Shown here piece after piece: positions 9,309-19,116 of a stretch of 56,194 nucleotides of DNA. Source of the DNA: Methylomonas methanica (GTDB lineage: Bacteria; Pseudomonadota; Gammaproteobacteria; Methylococcales; Methylomonadaceae); NCBI GenBank assembly GCA_001644045.1, contig LUUF01000109.1:1-56194 (forward strand), written 5' to 3'. The notes under the pieces are model-generated. The model did no database searches. It saw nothing but the letters and a program-made list of their open reading frames with translations, and had not been told where the DNA came from. Numbering within the stretch: the stretch's first letter is position 1; every line of letters starts with the position of its first letter. The position numbers and the translations under genes are program-made.

Positions 9309-10435
9309 GGAAACACTGCGCTCCACTGAAACATCACTTGCCCGAAATGATCGTCGCGCAAATGATCGCGCGATGCTTCAAGTTTTAAGGCGTTGGTGTG
9401 ATTAAGTTTGTAGCGTACGCCGCCGAGAAATCTATCTTCCACGAATTTGGGAAACATCGCCAAGTACGGGTCGTGGCTAGCACCAAAGCTGCCTTCCACC
9501 CTACCCACCAAGGTCCAGGTCGGATTAAGCTCCCATTCGACTTGCCCATAAGCGCTGAGAAAATCGTCGTAGGTTTTACCGCCCAACGGACTCTCCAAGG
9601 TATTGTTCACGTAGACAATTTCGCTTAATAGTCTTACCGATTGGATTTGCTTATTCGCATAGGCACTGGCGACAAATTGATTAACGTTTTTAACGGCCAG
9701 TTCGTCGGAGTGAATTTGGTTGTAGGCCCCGGAAACGCCGAATTCGTCGACACCGTAGCTGATAGGTTGATAGCCCAGCCGAAACGACACACCGGGCCGA
9801 CGAGATCCGCCCGGCTCGATCAAATTGAAGGCTTCTAGGCCTTTGTTGATTTGCGGACCCGCACCCGCACCGACAGTGTAATACAGTCCACCCTCGCCCA
9901 AGTCGTGAACGCCTTCCCATAAGAAACCGGTCAAGTGATTGGGGATCACGCCGCCGGCCGTTTCGAACGCCATTATGCCGGGACGAGTGATAGTCGTCTG
10001 CAGAAACGCGCCGTGGTGGAACTGCATGTTCCAATAACCAATTGGATTATGGAAGCGCCCCAACCAGAGCGTGGCTTCGTCGCCGACATGCATGCCTAAT
10101 TGAAATCTTTCCAGATTATGGGTTTTGGTGCTGACCAGCCATTCGCCGAGAAACCGAAAACGCTGATAGTCTGTGGTGTAAAACACGTTAATCTCGGGGA
10201 TAACATCGCCAGTACTGAGCTTTTTCCGCGGTTCTTGATCGAAACGCTCGATGCCTGTCACAGCCGGAAATAATAGAAAATCGCCCGGCAGGCCACTGGC
10301 AGTATTGCTAGACATGTGTCCCATGTGACCAGCGGCGACGGCGATGGCAGGAACCACAGTGGCGAGTGCGCAGAGACAATAAACGATAGCGCCGCTTAGC
10401 GTTTTGAGTATGGCCGGATAGTATCGTTGCCGCAT
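9305..10435 (-). CDS. Outer-membrane beta-barrel protein, first gene of the sensor operon
   Basis: 376 aa with a signal region (IVYCLCALATVVPAIAVAAG), then a His/Met-rich mature N-terminus (GHMGHMS), then alternating aromatic/hydrophobic strands typical of a beta-barrel (RFQLGMHVGDEATLWLGRF; FLGGVRYKLNHTNALKLEAS). I do not recognise a named family. The GHMGHM stretch could bind a metal such as copper, but this is a guess. It leads a four-gene run with the periplasmic binding-like protein, hybrid kinase and sigma-54 activator, so it may admit or sense the inducer. A dyad at 10542-10559 lies about 107 bp upstream of the start. Confidence 0.7.
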   Translation of the reverse strand: MRQRYYPAILKTLSGAIVYCLCALATVVPAIAVAAGHMGHMSSNTASGLPGDFLLFPAVTGIERFDQEPRKKLSTGDVIPEINVFYTTDYQRFRFLGEWLVSTKTHNLERFQLGMHVGDEATLWLGRFHNPIGYWNMQFHHGAFLQTTITRPGIMAFETAGGVIPNHLTGFLWEGVHDLGEGGLYYTVGAGAGPQINKGLEAFNLIEPGGSRRPGVSFRLGYQPISYGVDEFGVSGAYNQIHSDELAVKNVNQFVASAYANKQIQSVRLLSEIVYVNNTLESPLGGKTYDDFLSAYGQVEWELNPTWTLVGRVEGSFGASHDPYLAMFPKFVEDRFLGGVRYKLNHTNALKLEASRDHLRDDHFGQVMFQWSAVFP

Positions 10436-11046
10436 GCTGACTCTCTAGCATTTCATCGGTAGGATACGCACACTACCTAAGTTAAATGGGAATATCCTCC
10501 CGGTGTAATTAAAGAGAAATGTATCACACATTATTGAATTGTTGACGATATTTCGTCAAAAATTGATCGCCAAACCGCTTGTCCGGCGTTATCCGAAAAA
10601 AAGCTAGATTGTCACAAACCAGGTCAACGGCGATTTGCCTATCCGCTTTTCATTTACCTATACATCGCACTTATACTGGCGCGGCGGCCTTACTGACGCT
10701 CTTAAATTCAATGCTTGGCCCAACATTAATTTCAGGATATTTTGCCGAAAACCTCTAACGCCCCAAACTTAGCGACTCGCCTCGGATACTTTGTACGACA
10801 TTTCGTAAGCGCTACGATATTTAGTGCTGAAATCAACATTTCCCTGTGTATTTTTTCACTGCTTTTCACCATCGTTGGCCCATAAAATATTACGTAAACA
10901 ACTAGTTACAATATTTCCGGCATGCCGTGTCTACAGTGGCATTGGTTTTGCGTATTGTCATGGCATCTCTCCAATCCGGGAGAGCTGGGCACCAAGCAGA
11001 CCCACAGAGCGTTATTTCCATTAATTCCGATTACGAGGCGATCACC
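10436..11046. other. Intergenic region of 611 bp between the sensor operon and a small zinc-ribbon-like gene
   Basis: AT-richer than its surroundings. Two short reading frames here (about 66 and 102 codons) have no supported start or conserved look; the only credible gene begins at 11047. It should hold the promoters for the leftward sensor operon and the rightward small gene. Apart from the dyad at 10542-10559 and a smaller inverted repeat (cgtaagcgctacg) near 10805, I see nothing specific. Confidence 0.5.
10542..10559. promoter_or_regulatory. Perfect 7-bp inverted repeat, candidate operator
   Basis: ttgacga-tatt-tcgtcaa is a perfect dyad with a 4-bp spacer. It lies upstream of the barrel-led sensor operon in an otherwise featureless AT-rich region with no T-run, so an operator fits better than a terminator. 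The binding factor is unknown. Confidence 0.35.
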
Positions 11047-11235
11047 ATGAAAACTCTCCAACAGATTACTCGTTGTAAAAGATGCGGTGACTTATTGTCA
11101 GGTCATGAAAAATCACATAACGACAACGAAGGCCTCTGTGCATTCTGCGACCACATGCGCAGTGAAGCACTGGAAATTTACCAAGAAATACATGCAAAAA
11201 ATCGCGTGGAAAAAATTCGCTTCAGATTAGTTTAA
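11047..11235 (+). CDS. Small protein with two CxxC pairs (zinc-ribbon-like), 62 aa
   Basis: MKTLQQITRCKRCGDLLSG begins a 62-residue protein. It has paired knuckles CKRC and CAFC, 25 residues apart, which is a plausible structural zinc site. A GAGG at 11034-11037, 9 nt before ATG 11047, supports this start over upstream in-frame codons. The remainder is charged and helical (SEALEIYQEIHAKNRVEK). I do not recognise the family. It may be monocistronic; the next small gene starts more than 200 bp later. Confidence 0.6.
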   Translation: MKTLQQITRCKRCGDLLSGHEKSHNDNEGLCAFCDHMRSEALEIYQEIHAKNRVEKIRFRLV

Positions 11236-11468
11236 GCATTGCCTTGTTATAAGTCTTGCCGCTCAGCAATCAACCGCAGCCGATAACTATTGTTAGGCTT
11301 GAAACTTAGCCCTACGGGGACGCGAGAGGATCGTTATCCACGGTTATTGCCGTTCACAGCAAAACCGCTAGCGCTGTTTGCTCGAATATACATACCTGTT
11401 TAAGCAGTAAAAAAATCCGAAAAAGCTGCTTGGAAATATTTTATAACCCCAAACTTAGGAGACAAATT

Positions 11469-11777
11469 ATGAATTCTGAAGAAATCCTGAAAACCTGTGT
11501 ACGCGAACTAAAACGTTGCGGCATAAGCTTTTTATTAATCATCATTGGCGTGTTTCTGGCTACCCAAAACGCCCCCGCCGCAACGATGCCGAAGCACAAG
11601 CAATGCATGGGCAGCATGGAAATAATTAACGCGCTTACCTCTCGCCCGGTCAAATCCGGCACTCGCGCTCTGGTCCAGCCGGTTGGCAATTCGCTGCATC
11701 GGTTTCATACCAAACAAACGAACAGCAAATGCGTTGGCAATCTGGCCGAAAGCAAAGCTAGCAAACAATACAGATGA
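11469..11777 (+). CDS. Small exported or membrane-anchored protein, unknown function
   Basis: 102 aa from ATG 11469, preceded by AGGAG about 8 nt upstream. One hydrophobic segment (ISFLLIIIGVFLATQNAPAA) acts as anchor or signal peptide. The remaining ~70 residues are basic with two cysteines (HKQCMGSM and SKCVGNL). No family recognised. An upstream in-frame ATG at 11430 lacks a ribosome binding site. Confidence 0.5.
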   Translation: MNSEEILKTCVRELKRCGISFLLIIIGVFLATQNAPAATMPKHKQCMGSMEIINALTSRPVKSGTRALVQPVGNSLHRFHTKQTNSKCVGNLAESKASKQYR

Positions 11778-11943
11778 GCATTTATCGGCAATCTGTGTAG
11801 TGTTGAAACATCCGCGCGGACCAACCAGATATTCAATCCCGAATCCTAATTTCAAACCAGAACTGAGGATTTTTCACTCCCACTAGCAACATTTACCGCC
11901 AACATGTTAGCGTTTAGCATCTTCTAACATCGGCGGGGCAAAT

Positions 11944-12117
11944 ATGAATCCGACAAGCCTGACCAGAATCAAATGCGCGCTAGTCTTTATCGTGTTTATG
12001 CTGTTTAGCGTCGGCCCGGTCCCGATTACCAGCAGCATCGGCTTGTACGTGGTGATTTTTCGCCCGCGCTGGTTTAAAGAACTGGTCAACAAAATCTATG
12101 CGGATAAAGCCGACTGA
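11944..12117 (+). CDS. Small conserved-looking inner-membrane protein, 57 aa
   Basis: Found by direct reading. MNPTSLTRIKCALVFIVFML leads a 57-residue protein with a basic start, a hydrophobic stretch containing a proline-glycine kink (FSVGPVPITSSIGLYVVIF) and a basic tail (RPRWFKELVNKIYADKAD). A G-rich stretch (ggcgggg) precedes the ATG. The composition looks like a real short membrane protein. No function can be given. dusA follows 123 bp downstream. Confidence 0.6.
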   Translation: MNPTSLTRIKCALVFIVFMLFSVGPVPITSSIGLYVVIFRPRWFKELVNKIYADKAD

Positions 12118-12240
12118 TATTGTCCTCTCCTTTCGCGTTGCTCTTCCAGCCTTCTTCCATACAGCGGCTTTTATTCAGTCCGGCACAGTATAATTAGGTC
12201 TGCGAATTTAAATCGTATTTCCCAACTACCAGAACCATCA

Positions 12241-13245
12241 ATGACCGCTGACCGCGACCATGTCCGCCACAAAACCGACATAAACCTAGCCTGCAGATTC
12301 TCCGTGGCCCCCATGCTGGATTGGACCGACCGGCATTGTCGGTATTTCCATAGAACCTTATCGCGACATGCCTTGCTGTACACAGAGATGGTAACCAGCG
12401 GCGCGATTTTGCACGGCAACCGCGACCGGCATTTACAGTTCAGTCTTATGGAACACCCCGTGGCTTTGCAGTTGGGCGGCAGCAATCCGCTGGAATTGGC
12501 GGAATGCGCAAAAATTGCCGTCGACTACGGTTACGACGAGATCAATTTAAACGTCGGCTGTCCGAGCGACCGGGTGCAAAATGGCCGCTTCGGCGCCTGC
12601 TTGATGGCCGAACCTGAGCTGGTGGCCGAGTGCGTAGCGGCGATGCACCAAGCGGTATCGATGCCGGTGACGGTGAAATCGCGGATCGGCATCGATGATC
12701 GCGACTCTTATGAAGAACTGACACGTTTCATAAGTACGGTAGCGGCGGCCGGTTGCGAGACTTTTATCGTGCATGCCCGCAAAGCCTGGCTATCCGGCCT
12801 GTCGCCCAAGCAAAACCGTGACGTGCCGCCGCTACGCTACGATGTGGTGTTTCAGCTGAAACAAGATTTTCCAACGCTTCGGATCGTCATCAACGGCGGC
12901 ATCAATTCCTTGGATAGTTCGCGGGAATTATTGGCGCATGTCGATGGGGTAATGCTGGGGAGGGAGGTTTATCACAATCCGTATTTATTGGCCGATGTGG
13001 ACCGGCAGCTATTCAACGACGAGCATCCGATCAAGTCGCGGCAAGAGACGGTATTGGCGCTGTTGCCGTACATAGATGAACAATTACAACAAGGCGTGAG
13101 ACTGCATTGCATTGCCCGGCATATACTGGGCCTGTTTCACGGCGTCGATGGTGCGCGGGCCTGGCGGCGCCATCTCAGCGAAAACGCCACCCGCTTCGGA
13201 GCCGGCAGCCAGGTGATTTTGGACGCCTTAGAATTTACAGTTTGA
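12241..13245 (+). CDS. dusA: tRNA-dihydrouridine(20/20a) synthase DusA
   Basis: FMN-dependent enzyme that reduces uridine to dihydrouridine at positions 20/20a of the tRNA D-loop using NADPH. FMN-barrel start [19 protein letters not shown], the TEMVTSGAI segment, and [20 protein letters not shown] with the catalytic Cys are DusA-type and distinguish it from DusB/DusC. The phosphate-binding end [10 protein letters not shown]...[16 protein letters not shown] is complete. 334 aa is normal. Start at ATG 12241; there is no strong ribosome binding site. Same strand as folE, 39 nt upstream of it. Confidence 0.93.
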   Translation: MTADRDHVRHKTDINLACRFSVAPMLDWTDRHCRYFHRTLSRHALLYTEMVTSGAILHGNRDRHLQFSLMEHPVALQLGGSNPLELAECAKIAVDYGYDEINLNVGCPSDRVQNGRFGACLMAEPELVAECVAAMHQAVSMPVTVKSRIGIDDRDSYEELTRFISTVAAAGCETFIVHARKAWLSGLSPKQNRDVPPLRYDVVFQLKQDFPTLRIVINGGINSLDSSRELLAHVDGVMLGREVYHNPYLLADVDRQLFNDEHPIKSRQETVLALLPYIDEQLQQGVRLHCIARHILGLFHGVDGARAWRRHLSENATRFGAGSQVILDALEFTV

Positions 13246-13284
13246 TGCTGTATACTCACGACATTTTTTTACTCGGGGGCGGCA

Positions 13285-13830
13285 ATGGAAGAATATTTCT
13301 CCAAAATCATTCAAGCAATAGGCGAAGACGTGAATCGGGAAGGTTTGCGGGACACGCCGAAACGCGCCGCTAAAGCCTTTAAATTCCTGAACAACGGCTA
13401 CGAAAAAACCCTGGAAGAAGTACTGAACGGGGCGATTTTTCAAGCGGACACCGAGGACATGGTGATCGTGAAAGACATCGAGTTGTACTCGCTATGCGAG
13501 CATCACTTGTTGCCCTTCATCGGTAAATGCCATATCGGTTATCTGCCGCAGGGCAAGGTTTTGGGTTTATCCAAGCTGGCACGAATAGTTGATATGTACG
13601 GCCGGCGTTTACAGATCCAGGAACAATTAACCCGGCAAATCGCCACGGCGGTGGAAACGGCCATCGACGCCCGCGGCGTGGCGGTAGTTATCGAAGCCAA
13701 GCATTTGTGCATGATGATGCGCGGCGTGGAAAAACAAAACTCCGTAATGACCACCTCGGTAATGCTGGGGATTTTCAGGGAAGAAATCAGCACCCGCTCC
13801 GAATTTCTAAACCTGATCAACCGTAAATAA
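13285..13830 (+). CDS. folE: GTP cyclohydrolase I
   Basis: Converts GTP to dihydroneopterin triphosphate, the first step toward tetrahydrofolate and, in methylotrophs, possibly tetrahydromethanopterin-type cofactors (inference). The zinc ligands are present: C71 and H74 in LCEHHLLPF and C142 in KHLCMMMRG. The GTP-binding region [19 protein letters not shown] is intact. 181 aa matches the short bacterial type. Start ATG 13285 follows a gggggcggc ribosome binding site. hemH begins 2 nt after the stop, so they form an operon. Confidence 0.96.
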   Translation: MEEYFSKIIQAIGEDVNREGLRDTPKRAAKAFKFLNNGYEKTLEEVLNGAIFQADTEDMVIVKDIELYSLCEHHLLPFIGKCHIGYLPQGKVLGLSKLARIVDMYGRRLQIQEQLTRQIATAVETAIDARGVAVVIEAKHLCMMMRGVEKQNSVMTTSVMLGIFREEISTRSEFLNLINRK

Positions 13831-13832
13831 TC

Positions 13833-14816
13833 ATGACCGAAACCGGCGTAAAAAAGACCGGAGTATTGCTGGTCAATCTGGGCTCGCCCGCCTCCCCCAA
13901 AACCGGTGATGTGCGCCGTTTTCTGCGCGAGTTTCTCGGCGACCCGCGCGTGGTCAATCTGCCCCGCCCTTTGTGGTGGCTGATCCTCAATTTATTCGTA
14001 CTGCCGTTTCGGCCGAAAAAATCGGCGCACGCTTACCAATCGATCTGGACCGAGCAAGGCTCGCCACTAATCGTATTTACCGAAAAGCTGACCGCCAAAC
14101 TGCAAGACTTGGGAGGCGCGGGAGATTCCCATTTGCTGATCGATTGCGCGATGCGCTACGGCAAGCCGGCACTGCGGGAAAAGCTGCAAAACTTTAAGAA
14201 ACAAGGTGTGGACGAAATCGTCATCCTGCCCTTGTATCCGCAATATTCCTCAACCACCACGGCCTCGATTTTCGACGTGGTTGCCGAAGAGTTCGTCAGC
14301 TGGCGGCATATGCCCGGCCTGCACTTCATCAGCGACTTTCATCAACACCCCAGTTACATCGAAGCCTTGGCGCAATCCGTGCGTCAGCATTGGCAAGCCA
14401 ACGGCCAAGCCGAACTGCTGCTGCTGTCGTTTCACGGCTTACCGGCTAAACTGACCGAATGGGGCGACCCGTATTTTCATCAATGCCAAACCACCGGCCG
14501 CCTGCTCGCCGAGCAATTGGGACTAAACGACCACCAATGGAAACTGGTGTTTCAATCGCGCTTCGGCAAGGCCGAATGGCTGAAACCCTATTGCGTGGAA
14601 GTGTTACAGGAATTACCGAAACAAGACGTCAAAAACGTCGACGTGATTTGTCCGGGATTCTCGGTAGACTGTCTGGAAACGCTGGAAGAGATAGCCATCG
14701 CCAACCAGGAAATCTTCTTGGCAGCCGGCGGCGAGACGTATCGCTACATTCCGTGTTTAAACGACAGCGACGCACATGTCGAGGTGATGCTTGATTTAAT
14801 CAAAACCGTGCACTAA
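13833..14816 (+). CDS. hemH: Ferrochelatase
   Basis: Inserts Fe2+ into protoporphyrin IX, the last step of haem b synthesis, at the inner membrane. The start (TGVLLVNLGSPASPKTGDVR), the central region (ILPLYPQYSSTTTASIFD), the catalytic His in LLLSFHGLPAK and the FQSRFGKAEWLKPY segment are all family hallmarks. 327 aa is slightly short but normal for proteobacteria. It starts 2 nt after folE. The MutS-like gene follows after 32 nt. Confidence 0.95.
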   Translation: MTETGVKKTGVLLVNLGSPASPKTGDVRRFLREFLGDPRVVNLPRPLWWLILNLFVLPFRPKKSAHAYQSIWTEQGSPLIVFTEKLTAKLQDLGGAGDSHLLIDCAMRYGKPALREKLQNFKKQGVDEIVILPLYPQYSSTTTASIFDVVAEEFVSWRHMPGLHFISDFHQHPSYIEALAQSVRQHWQANGQAELLLLSFHGLPAKLTEWGDPYFHQCQTTGRLLAEQLGLNDHQWKLVFQSRFGKAEWLKPYCVEVLQELPKQDVKNVDVICPGFSVDCLETLEEIAIANQEIFLAAGGETYRYIPCLNDSDAHVEVMLDLIKTVH

Positions 14817-14848
14817 ATAAAGCGCGGCACATAAAAACCGGGGGTAAT

Positions 14849-16441
14849 ATGCAACAAAACATCTTACAAGGCTGGAACGACGAATGGCCGGCGGTACGCA
14901 CCAGTAAACCCTTACCTACCGGTGACGGCGTGATCGATCAGGGCGCGTTTAACACAATAGAAGTAGACGAACTGTTCGACTACGTCAACTACGCCAGCAC
15001 CACTGCCGGTAAAACCGTGCTATACCGCTCGCTAAGCCAACCTCTGGACGATCTGGAGGCGATTGCCGCAAAACAAGCAGCGGTGCGAGAAATTCAAGAT
15101 AATCCCGACGTGCGAGCCAATGTCGAAAATATCGTCGCCAACGCCGCAGCGTCGGAAAACCGGCTGTATTTATTATTGTTCGGCGAATTTCTGGGCGGCT
15201 TCGGCACAGCTCGCGAGGATAATCAAATCGAAGGTTACGGCTACAAGCAGTATGTGCGCGGCGTACGCGTGGTCTTAAATTTAGTCGGCGCGATCTACAA
15301 TTCCGGCAAACCGCAAAGCCCTTATTTGCAAAGCGTCTTCGAAAAAATCGGCAATTTTTCGCACAGCAACGAATATTCGCTGATGGTCGGCCCGGTCTAT
15401 AACAGCGAGAAAGGCCTGCAAAGCAAGGAAGAACGCAAAAATTCCTTTTCGCCTGCCACGATCTTTCGTCCAACCCTGTTCAAACCGATGCTGATTGGCT
15501 TGTTGATCGCTGCGATCTGGGGCTTGATGCAGATTTTCCCGACCGATATGTTCCAGGTTACCCGTGACGGCTTGTCGGTGGCTTCGGTGTTTTTCCTGCC
15601 TTTGGCCTTGGCTTATATTCCGGTAATCGGCGGTTACGACCGAGACAACTGCATCATTCCGCTACGTAACATCTATAAAAATTCACAGGCGCTCGGCGAC
15701 ATGCTGGACGGCCTGGGCCAACTCGACGAATTGCTGGCTTTTATCAAATACGCCGAAGATTATGGTAGCGAAATGGTGCTGCCGGAAATCAATGCCGGCG
15801 AACGCCATAACATCAAATTAGTTGCCGCGAAAAACCCGGTACTGGGCCAGAAAAATCCAGCTTATGTTGGCAACGATTTCAGCATGGACGACGAGCGCCT
15901 GGTTTGCGTGACCGGTCCCAACAGCGGCGGCAAAACCGCATTTTGCAAAACCGTCACGCAGATTCAATTGCTGGCGCAGATCGGCTGTTTCGTGCCGGCC
16001 CAAGCCGCCAGCTTGAGCGTTGCCGACCGGATTTTCTATCAATGCCCGGAGATCAGCCATCTCGACGACGGCGAAGGCCGTTTCGGCACCGAATTGAAAC
16101 GCACCCGCGATATTTTTCTGGCCAGCACCGCAAAAAGCTTGGTGGTGCTTGACGAAATGGCGGAAGGCACTACCTTTGAAGAGAAGATGCAGTCGTCTAT
16201 CGACGTGCTGGACGGTTTTTACCGCAAAGGCAATAGCACGATTTTAATTACCCATAATCATCAATTGGTCGATGAATTCGTGAAGAGAAAAATCGCGGTA
16301 CCCAAACAAGTGGAATTTGCCGACGACTTGCCGACGTTTAAATTGATCGCCGGCATTTCCAGAGTTAGTCACGCCGACCGGGTCGCGAAGAAAATCGGCT
16401 TTTCCAAACAAGACATCGATAACTATCTAGCAAAATCATGA
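14849..16441 (+). CDS. MutS-family ATPase with two predicted membrane segments
   Basis: 530 aa. The C-terminal third is a MutS-type ABC ATPase: Walker A GPNSGGKT near residue 355, an ABC-signature-region equivalent before FLASTAKS, Walker [18 protein letters not shown] near 430 and an H-loop [13 protein letters not shown]. The N-terminal half resembles a MutS core/lever region ([20 protein letters not shown]), but no mismatch-recognition domain I is seen. Two hydrophobic stretches ([16 protein letters not shown] near 215 and [17 protein letters not shown] near 250) interrupt it and suggest membrane anchoring. It is therefore not canonical MutS and its role is unknown. Ribosome binding site gggggt at 14840-14845. 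Its stop overlaps purT as ATGA. Confidence 0.8.
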   Translation: MQQNILQGWNDEWPAVRTSKPLPTGDGVIDQGAFNTIEVDELFDYVNYASTTAGKTVLYRSLSQPLDDLEAIAAKQAAVREIQDNPDVRANVENIVANAAASENRLYLLLFGEFLGGFGTAREDNQIEGYGYKQYVRGVRVVLNLVGAIYNSGKPQSPYLQSVFEKIGNFSHSNEYSLMVGPVYNSEKGLQSKEERKNSFSPATIFRPTLFKPMLIGLLIAAIWGLMQIFPTDMFQVTRDGLSVASVFFLPLALAYIPVIGGYDRDNCIIPLRNIYKNSQALGDMLDGLGQLDELLAFIKYAEDYGSEMVLPEINAGERHNIKLVAAKNPVLGQKNPAYVGNDFSMDDERLVCVTGPNSGGKTAFCKTVTQIQLLAQIGCFVPAQAASLSVADRIFYQCPEISHLDDGEGRFGTELKRTRDIFLASTAKSLVVLDEMAEGTTFEEKMQSSIDVLDGFYRKGNSTILITHNHQLVDEFVKRKIAVPKQVEFADDLPTFKLIAGISRVSHADRVAKKIGFSKQDIDNYLAKS

Positions 16442-17634
16442 AAATAGGTACGCCTGACAGCCCCAGCGCCACTAAAGCTTTATTGCTGGGTAGCGGCGAA
16501 CTGGGAAAAGAAATCGCCATTTCGCTGCAGCGCTACGGCGTCGAAGTGATCGCCGTCGATCGCTACGCCGGCGCGCCGGCTATGCAAGTCGCGCACCGCC
16601 GCCACGTGATCGATATGACCGATGCCGCGGCGGTAAAAACACTGATTGCCGCCGAACAGCCGCATTACATCATCCCTGAAATCGAAGCGATCGCAACCGA
16701 TGCGCTGGCGGAAATTGAAGCCCAAGGCCAAACCACCGTCGTACCCAACGCCAGGGCGATTCAATTGACCATGAACCGCGAGGGCATCCGCGAGCTGGCT
16801 GCTGCGGAACTAGGTCTGCCCACATCAAAATACGCATTTGCCGAAACCTTCGAACAACTGAAAACCGCCGTCGATGGCGGCATTGGTTATCCCTGCTTTA
16901 TCAAACCCACCATGTCCTCGTCCGGTAAGGGCCAATCCATGGTGAAAAGCGCCGATCAGCTACAAGCCGCCTGGGATTACGCCAAGGCCGGTGGCCGCGC
17001 CGAGACTGGTAAAGTCATCGTTGAAGCCAAGATAGACTTTGATTTTGAGATCACGCTGCTCACCGTGCGGGCGCTGGACGACAACGGTCAGGTACAAACC
17101 TATTTCTGCGAACCTATCGGCCATCGTCAGGAAAATGGCGATTATCGGGAAAGCTGGCAACCGCAGGCGATGAGCAGCAAGGCCATTGCCTCGTCCCAGC
17201 AAATTGCCGACAAAGTAACCACGGCTTTGGGCGGCTTGGGTTTATTCGGCGTGGAATTATTCATCGCCGGCGATCAGGTCTGGTTTAGCGAAGTCAGCCC
17301 CAGGCCGCACGATACCGGCATGGTGACGATGGCGAGCCAGCGGCAGAGCGAATTTGATTTGCATGCCCGCGCCATTCTTGGCCTGCCGGTCAACACCGCT
17401 TTGGATAAAACCGCCGCCAGCGCGGTGATTCTGGGTGGCATAGACGCCAAAGCCGTGACCTATCATGGCCTGGACAAGGCCCTGGCAGTTGCCGATACCG
17501 ACATCCGCCTGTTCGGCAAACCGGAAGCTTTTGTAGCCAGACGCATGGGAGTGGCGTTGGCCACGGCCGGCAACGTCAGCGATGCTCGCGCCAAAGCAGT
17601 CCAGGCGGCCAGCCTGATTAGCGTTACTGAATAA
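16438..17634 (+). CDS. purT: Formate-dependent phosphoribosylglycinamide formyltransferase (GART 2)
   Basis: ATP-grasp enzyme making formyl-GAR from GAR, formate and ATP in purine synthesis, and a formate-consuming route that suits a C1 metaboliser. N-terminal Rossmann-like part ([20 protein letters not shown]), ATP-grasp loops ([17 protein letters not shown]) and the metal-binding segment ([20 protein letters not shown]) are intact, including the RPHDTGMVT motif. 398 aa is full length. ATG 16438 overlaps the preceding stop (ATGA), implying translational coupling with the MutS-like gene. Confidence 0.95.
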   Translation: MKIGTPDSPSATKALLLGSGELGKEIAISLQRYGVEVIAVDRYAGAPAMQVAHRRHVIDMTDAAAVKTLIAAEQPHYIIPEIEAIATDALAEIEAQGQTTVVPNARAIQLTMNREGIRELAAAELGLPTSKYAFAETFEQLKTAVDGGIGYPCFIKPTMSSSGKGQSMVKSADQLQAAWDYAKAGGRAETGKVIVEAKIDFDFEITLLTVRALDDNGQVQTYFCEPIGHRQENGDYRESWQPQAMSSKAIASSQQIADKVTTALGGLGLFGVELFIAGDQVWFSEVSPRPHDTGMVTMASQRQSEFDLHARAILGLPVNTALDKTAASAVILGGIDAKAVTYHGLDKALAVADTDIRLFGKPEAFVARRMGVALATAGNVSDARAKAVQAASLISVTE

Positions 17635-17659
17635 GTTGAATCCGTTAAATGTGATTGCG

Positions 17660-18235
17660 ATGAAACCTCTGCTGATCACCATGTTATCGATAGCGCTGAT
17701 CACCAATGTCGCGGCTGATATTTTTAAATATACCGATCCGAGCGGCCGCGTGTATTACACCGACGAGCCGAAAAAAGGCTTCGATTACCGCTTGATCATC
17801 CGCACCCGGCCGCGCACTTACAGCCGCGACCTAAAATTCATGTCGGGCAATAAACTCAAATTTAACGATTTGGTTGCCAAGGCTGCGGCCAAGCATCAAA
17901 TGGATCCAAAACTGCTTCACGCGGTGATTCAAGCCGAATCAGCTTATAACCCCAATGCAGTGTCGTCAGCCGGCGCGGTGGGCTTGATGCAATTAATGCC
18001 CGATACAGCGCGCCGTTACGGCGTCACCGACCGGCGCGATGCCGAGCAGAATGTCGACGGCGGCACCCGTTATTTGAAAGACTTGCTGGCGATGTTCAAT
18101 TCCAATCTGACTCTGGCAGTGGCCGGTTACAACGCCGGCGAAGGCGCCGTGATGAAATACAATAACAGCGTGCCGCCCTATCCCGAAACCCGCAATTATG
18201 TGCAGCACGTGATGTCGCTGTATCGGAAGAGTTAA
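17660..18235 (+). CDS. Periplasmic lytic transglycosylase (DUF4124-like N-terminus plus SLT domain)
   Basis: Cleaves the MurNAc-GlcNAc bond of peptidoglycan. Signal peptide MKPLLITMLSIALITNVAA, then a short DUF4124-like segment (DIFKYTDPSGRVYYTDEPKK), then an SLT catalytic domain with Glu near residue 93 (LLHAVIQAESAYNP), GLMQLMPDTARRYGV and AVAGYNAGEGAV. 191 aa. ATG 17660 gives a clean signal peptide; a TTG at 17636 would add eight unlikely residues. The stop is immediately followed by the TTG start of the HDOD gene. Confidence 0.88.
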   Translation: MKPLLITMLSIALITNVAADIFKYTDPSGRVYYTDEPKKGFDYRLIIRTRPRTYSRDLKFMSGNKLKFNDLVAKAAAKHQMDPKLLHAVIQAESAYNPNAVSSAGAVGLMQLMPDTARRYGVTDRRDAEQNVDGGTRYLKDLLAMFNSNLTLAVAGYNAGEGAVMKYNNSVPPYPETRNYVQHVMSLYRKS

Positions 18236-19099
18236 TTGAAAGCAGCTGCCATCAAGCAATTGATTGCCGGCTCGACCGAACTGTTTTCCCTGCCCGATAT
18301 TTATTTTCAACTCAGCGAGATGATCCGCGATTCGCGCTTTTCGCTGGCGGACATCGGCAAGGTTATTGCCAAGGATCCGGCGCTGAGCGCGCGCTTGTTG
18401 CGCGTGGTGAATAGTCCGTTCTACGGCTTTCAAGCCAAAATCGACACCATTTCTCGAGCCGTTACCGTAATTGGCATCGACGACTTGAGCAATCTGGTAT
18501 TGGCGACCACGGTCGTTGATCGCTTCGGAAAAATTCCCGACGAACTGATCGACATGACCTCGTTCTGGATGCGCAGCATACATTGCGCGGTAATAGCCCG
18601 GCTGCTGGCAAAATCCAGCGCCGTGCTGCATACCGAAAGACTGTTCCTGGCCGGTTTATTACACGACATAGGCTCGCTGCTGCTCAGTCAAAAAATGCCC
18701 GAGCAATATCTAAGAGTATTGCTTGCCGCAGACCATAACCGCGCCTTGTTGGCCGGTTTCGAACAGGAACTGATTGGCTTCACTCACGCCGATGTCGGCG
18801 GAGAATTGCTAAAAATCTGGGGCTTACCGGAATCTCTCTACGAAACCATAGGCTGCTACCTGGACCCTGCCGACGCCCAAATACACAAATTAGACGCCCA
18901 TTTACTGCATATGGCGGCGCGCCTGGTCGATAGCGGTCAACAAGCTGATGGCCTGGAAATAGCCGTTGCCGAGTTTTCCAAGCAATCGTTAACGCTGGTG
19001 CGTCTGACACGAGAGCAAATCATCTCAATGATGGAGCAGGTGGAAGAGGAGTTTTTACAGATGTTTGAATTACTTGGCCCGAATAAGAAGTTTCATTAA
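18236..19099 (+). CDS. HDOD-domain signalling protein
   Basis: 287 aa. HDOD domain (LSARLLRVVNSPFYGF; AVTVIGIDDLSNLVLATTVV; LFLAGLLHDIGSLLLSQ) without a complete HD phosphohydrolase metal set, as usual in this family. HDOD proteins act in signal transduction, often linked to cyclic-di-GMP or motility, with mostly unknown outputs. The start is taken as TTG 18236, directly after the preceding stop and behind ggaagag; no ATG exists before the domain begins. It converges with maf. Confidence 0.85.
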   Translation: MKAAAIKQLIAGSTELFSLPDIYFQLSEMIRDSRFSLADIGKVIAKDPALSARLLRVVNSPFYGFQAKIDTISRAVTVIGIDDLSNLVLATTVVDRFGKIPDELIDMTSFWMRSIHCAVIARLLAKSSAVLHTERLFLAGLLHDIGSLLLSQKMPEQYLRVLLAADHNRALLAGFEQELIGFTHADVGGELLKIWGLPESLYETIGCYLDPADAQIHKLDAHLLHMAARLVDSGQQADGLEIAVAEFSKQSLTLVRLTREQIISMMEQVEEEFLQMFELLGPNKKFH

Positions 19100-19116
19100 A
19101 CGCTATCGGCTGCCAA

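Noticed and set aside
11236-11468. Riboswitch or small RNA in the gap between two small genes
   Set aside because: Some pairing is possible (ccctacgggg; ccgctagcgctg), but I could match no known riboswitch core.
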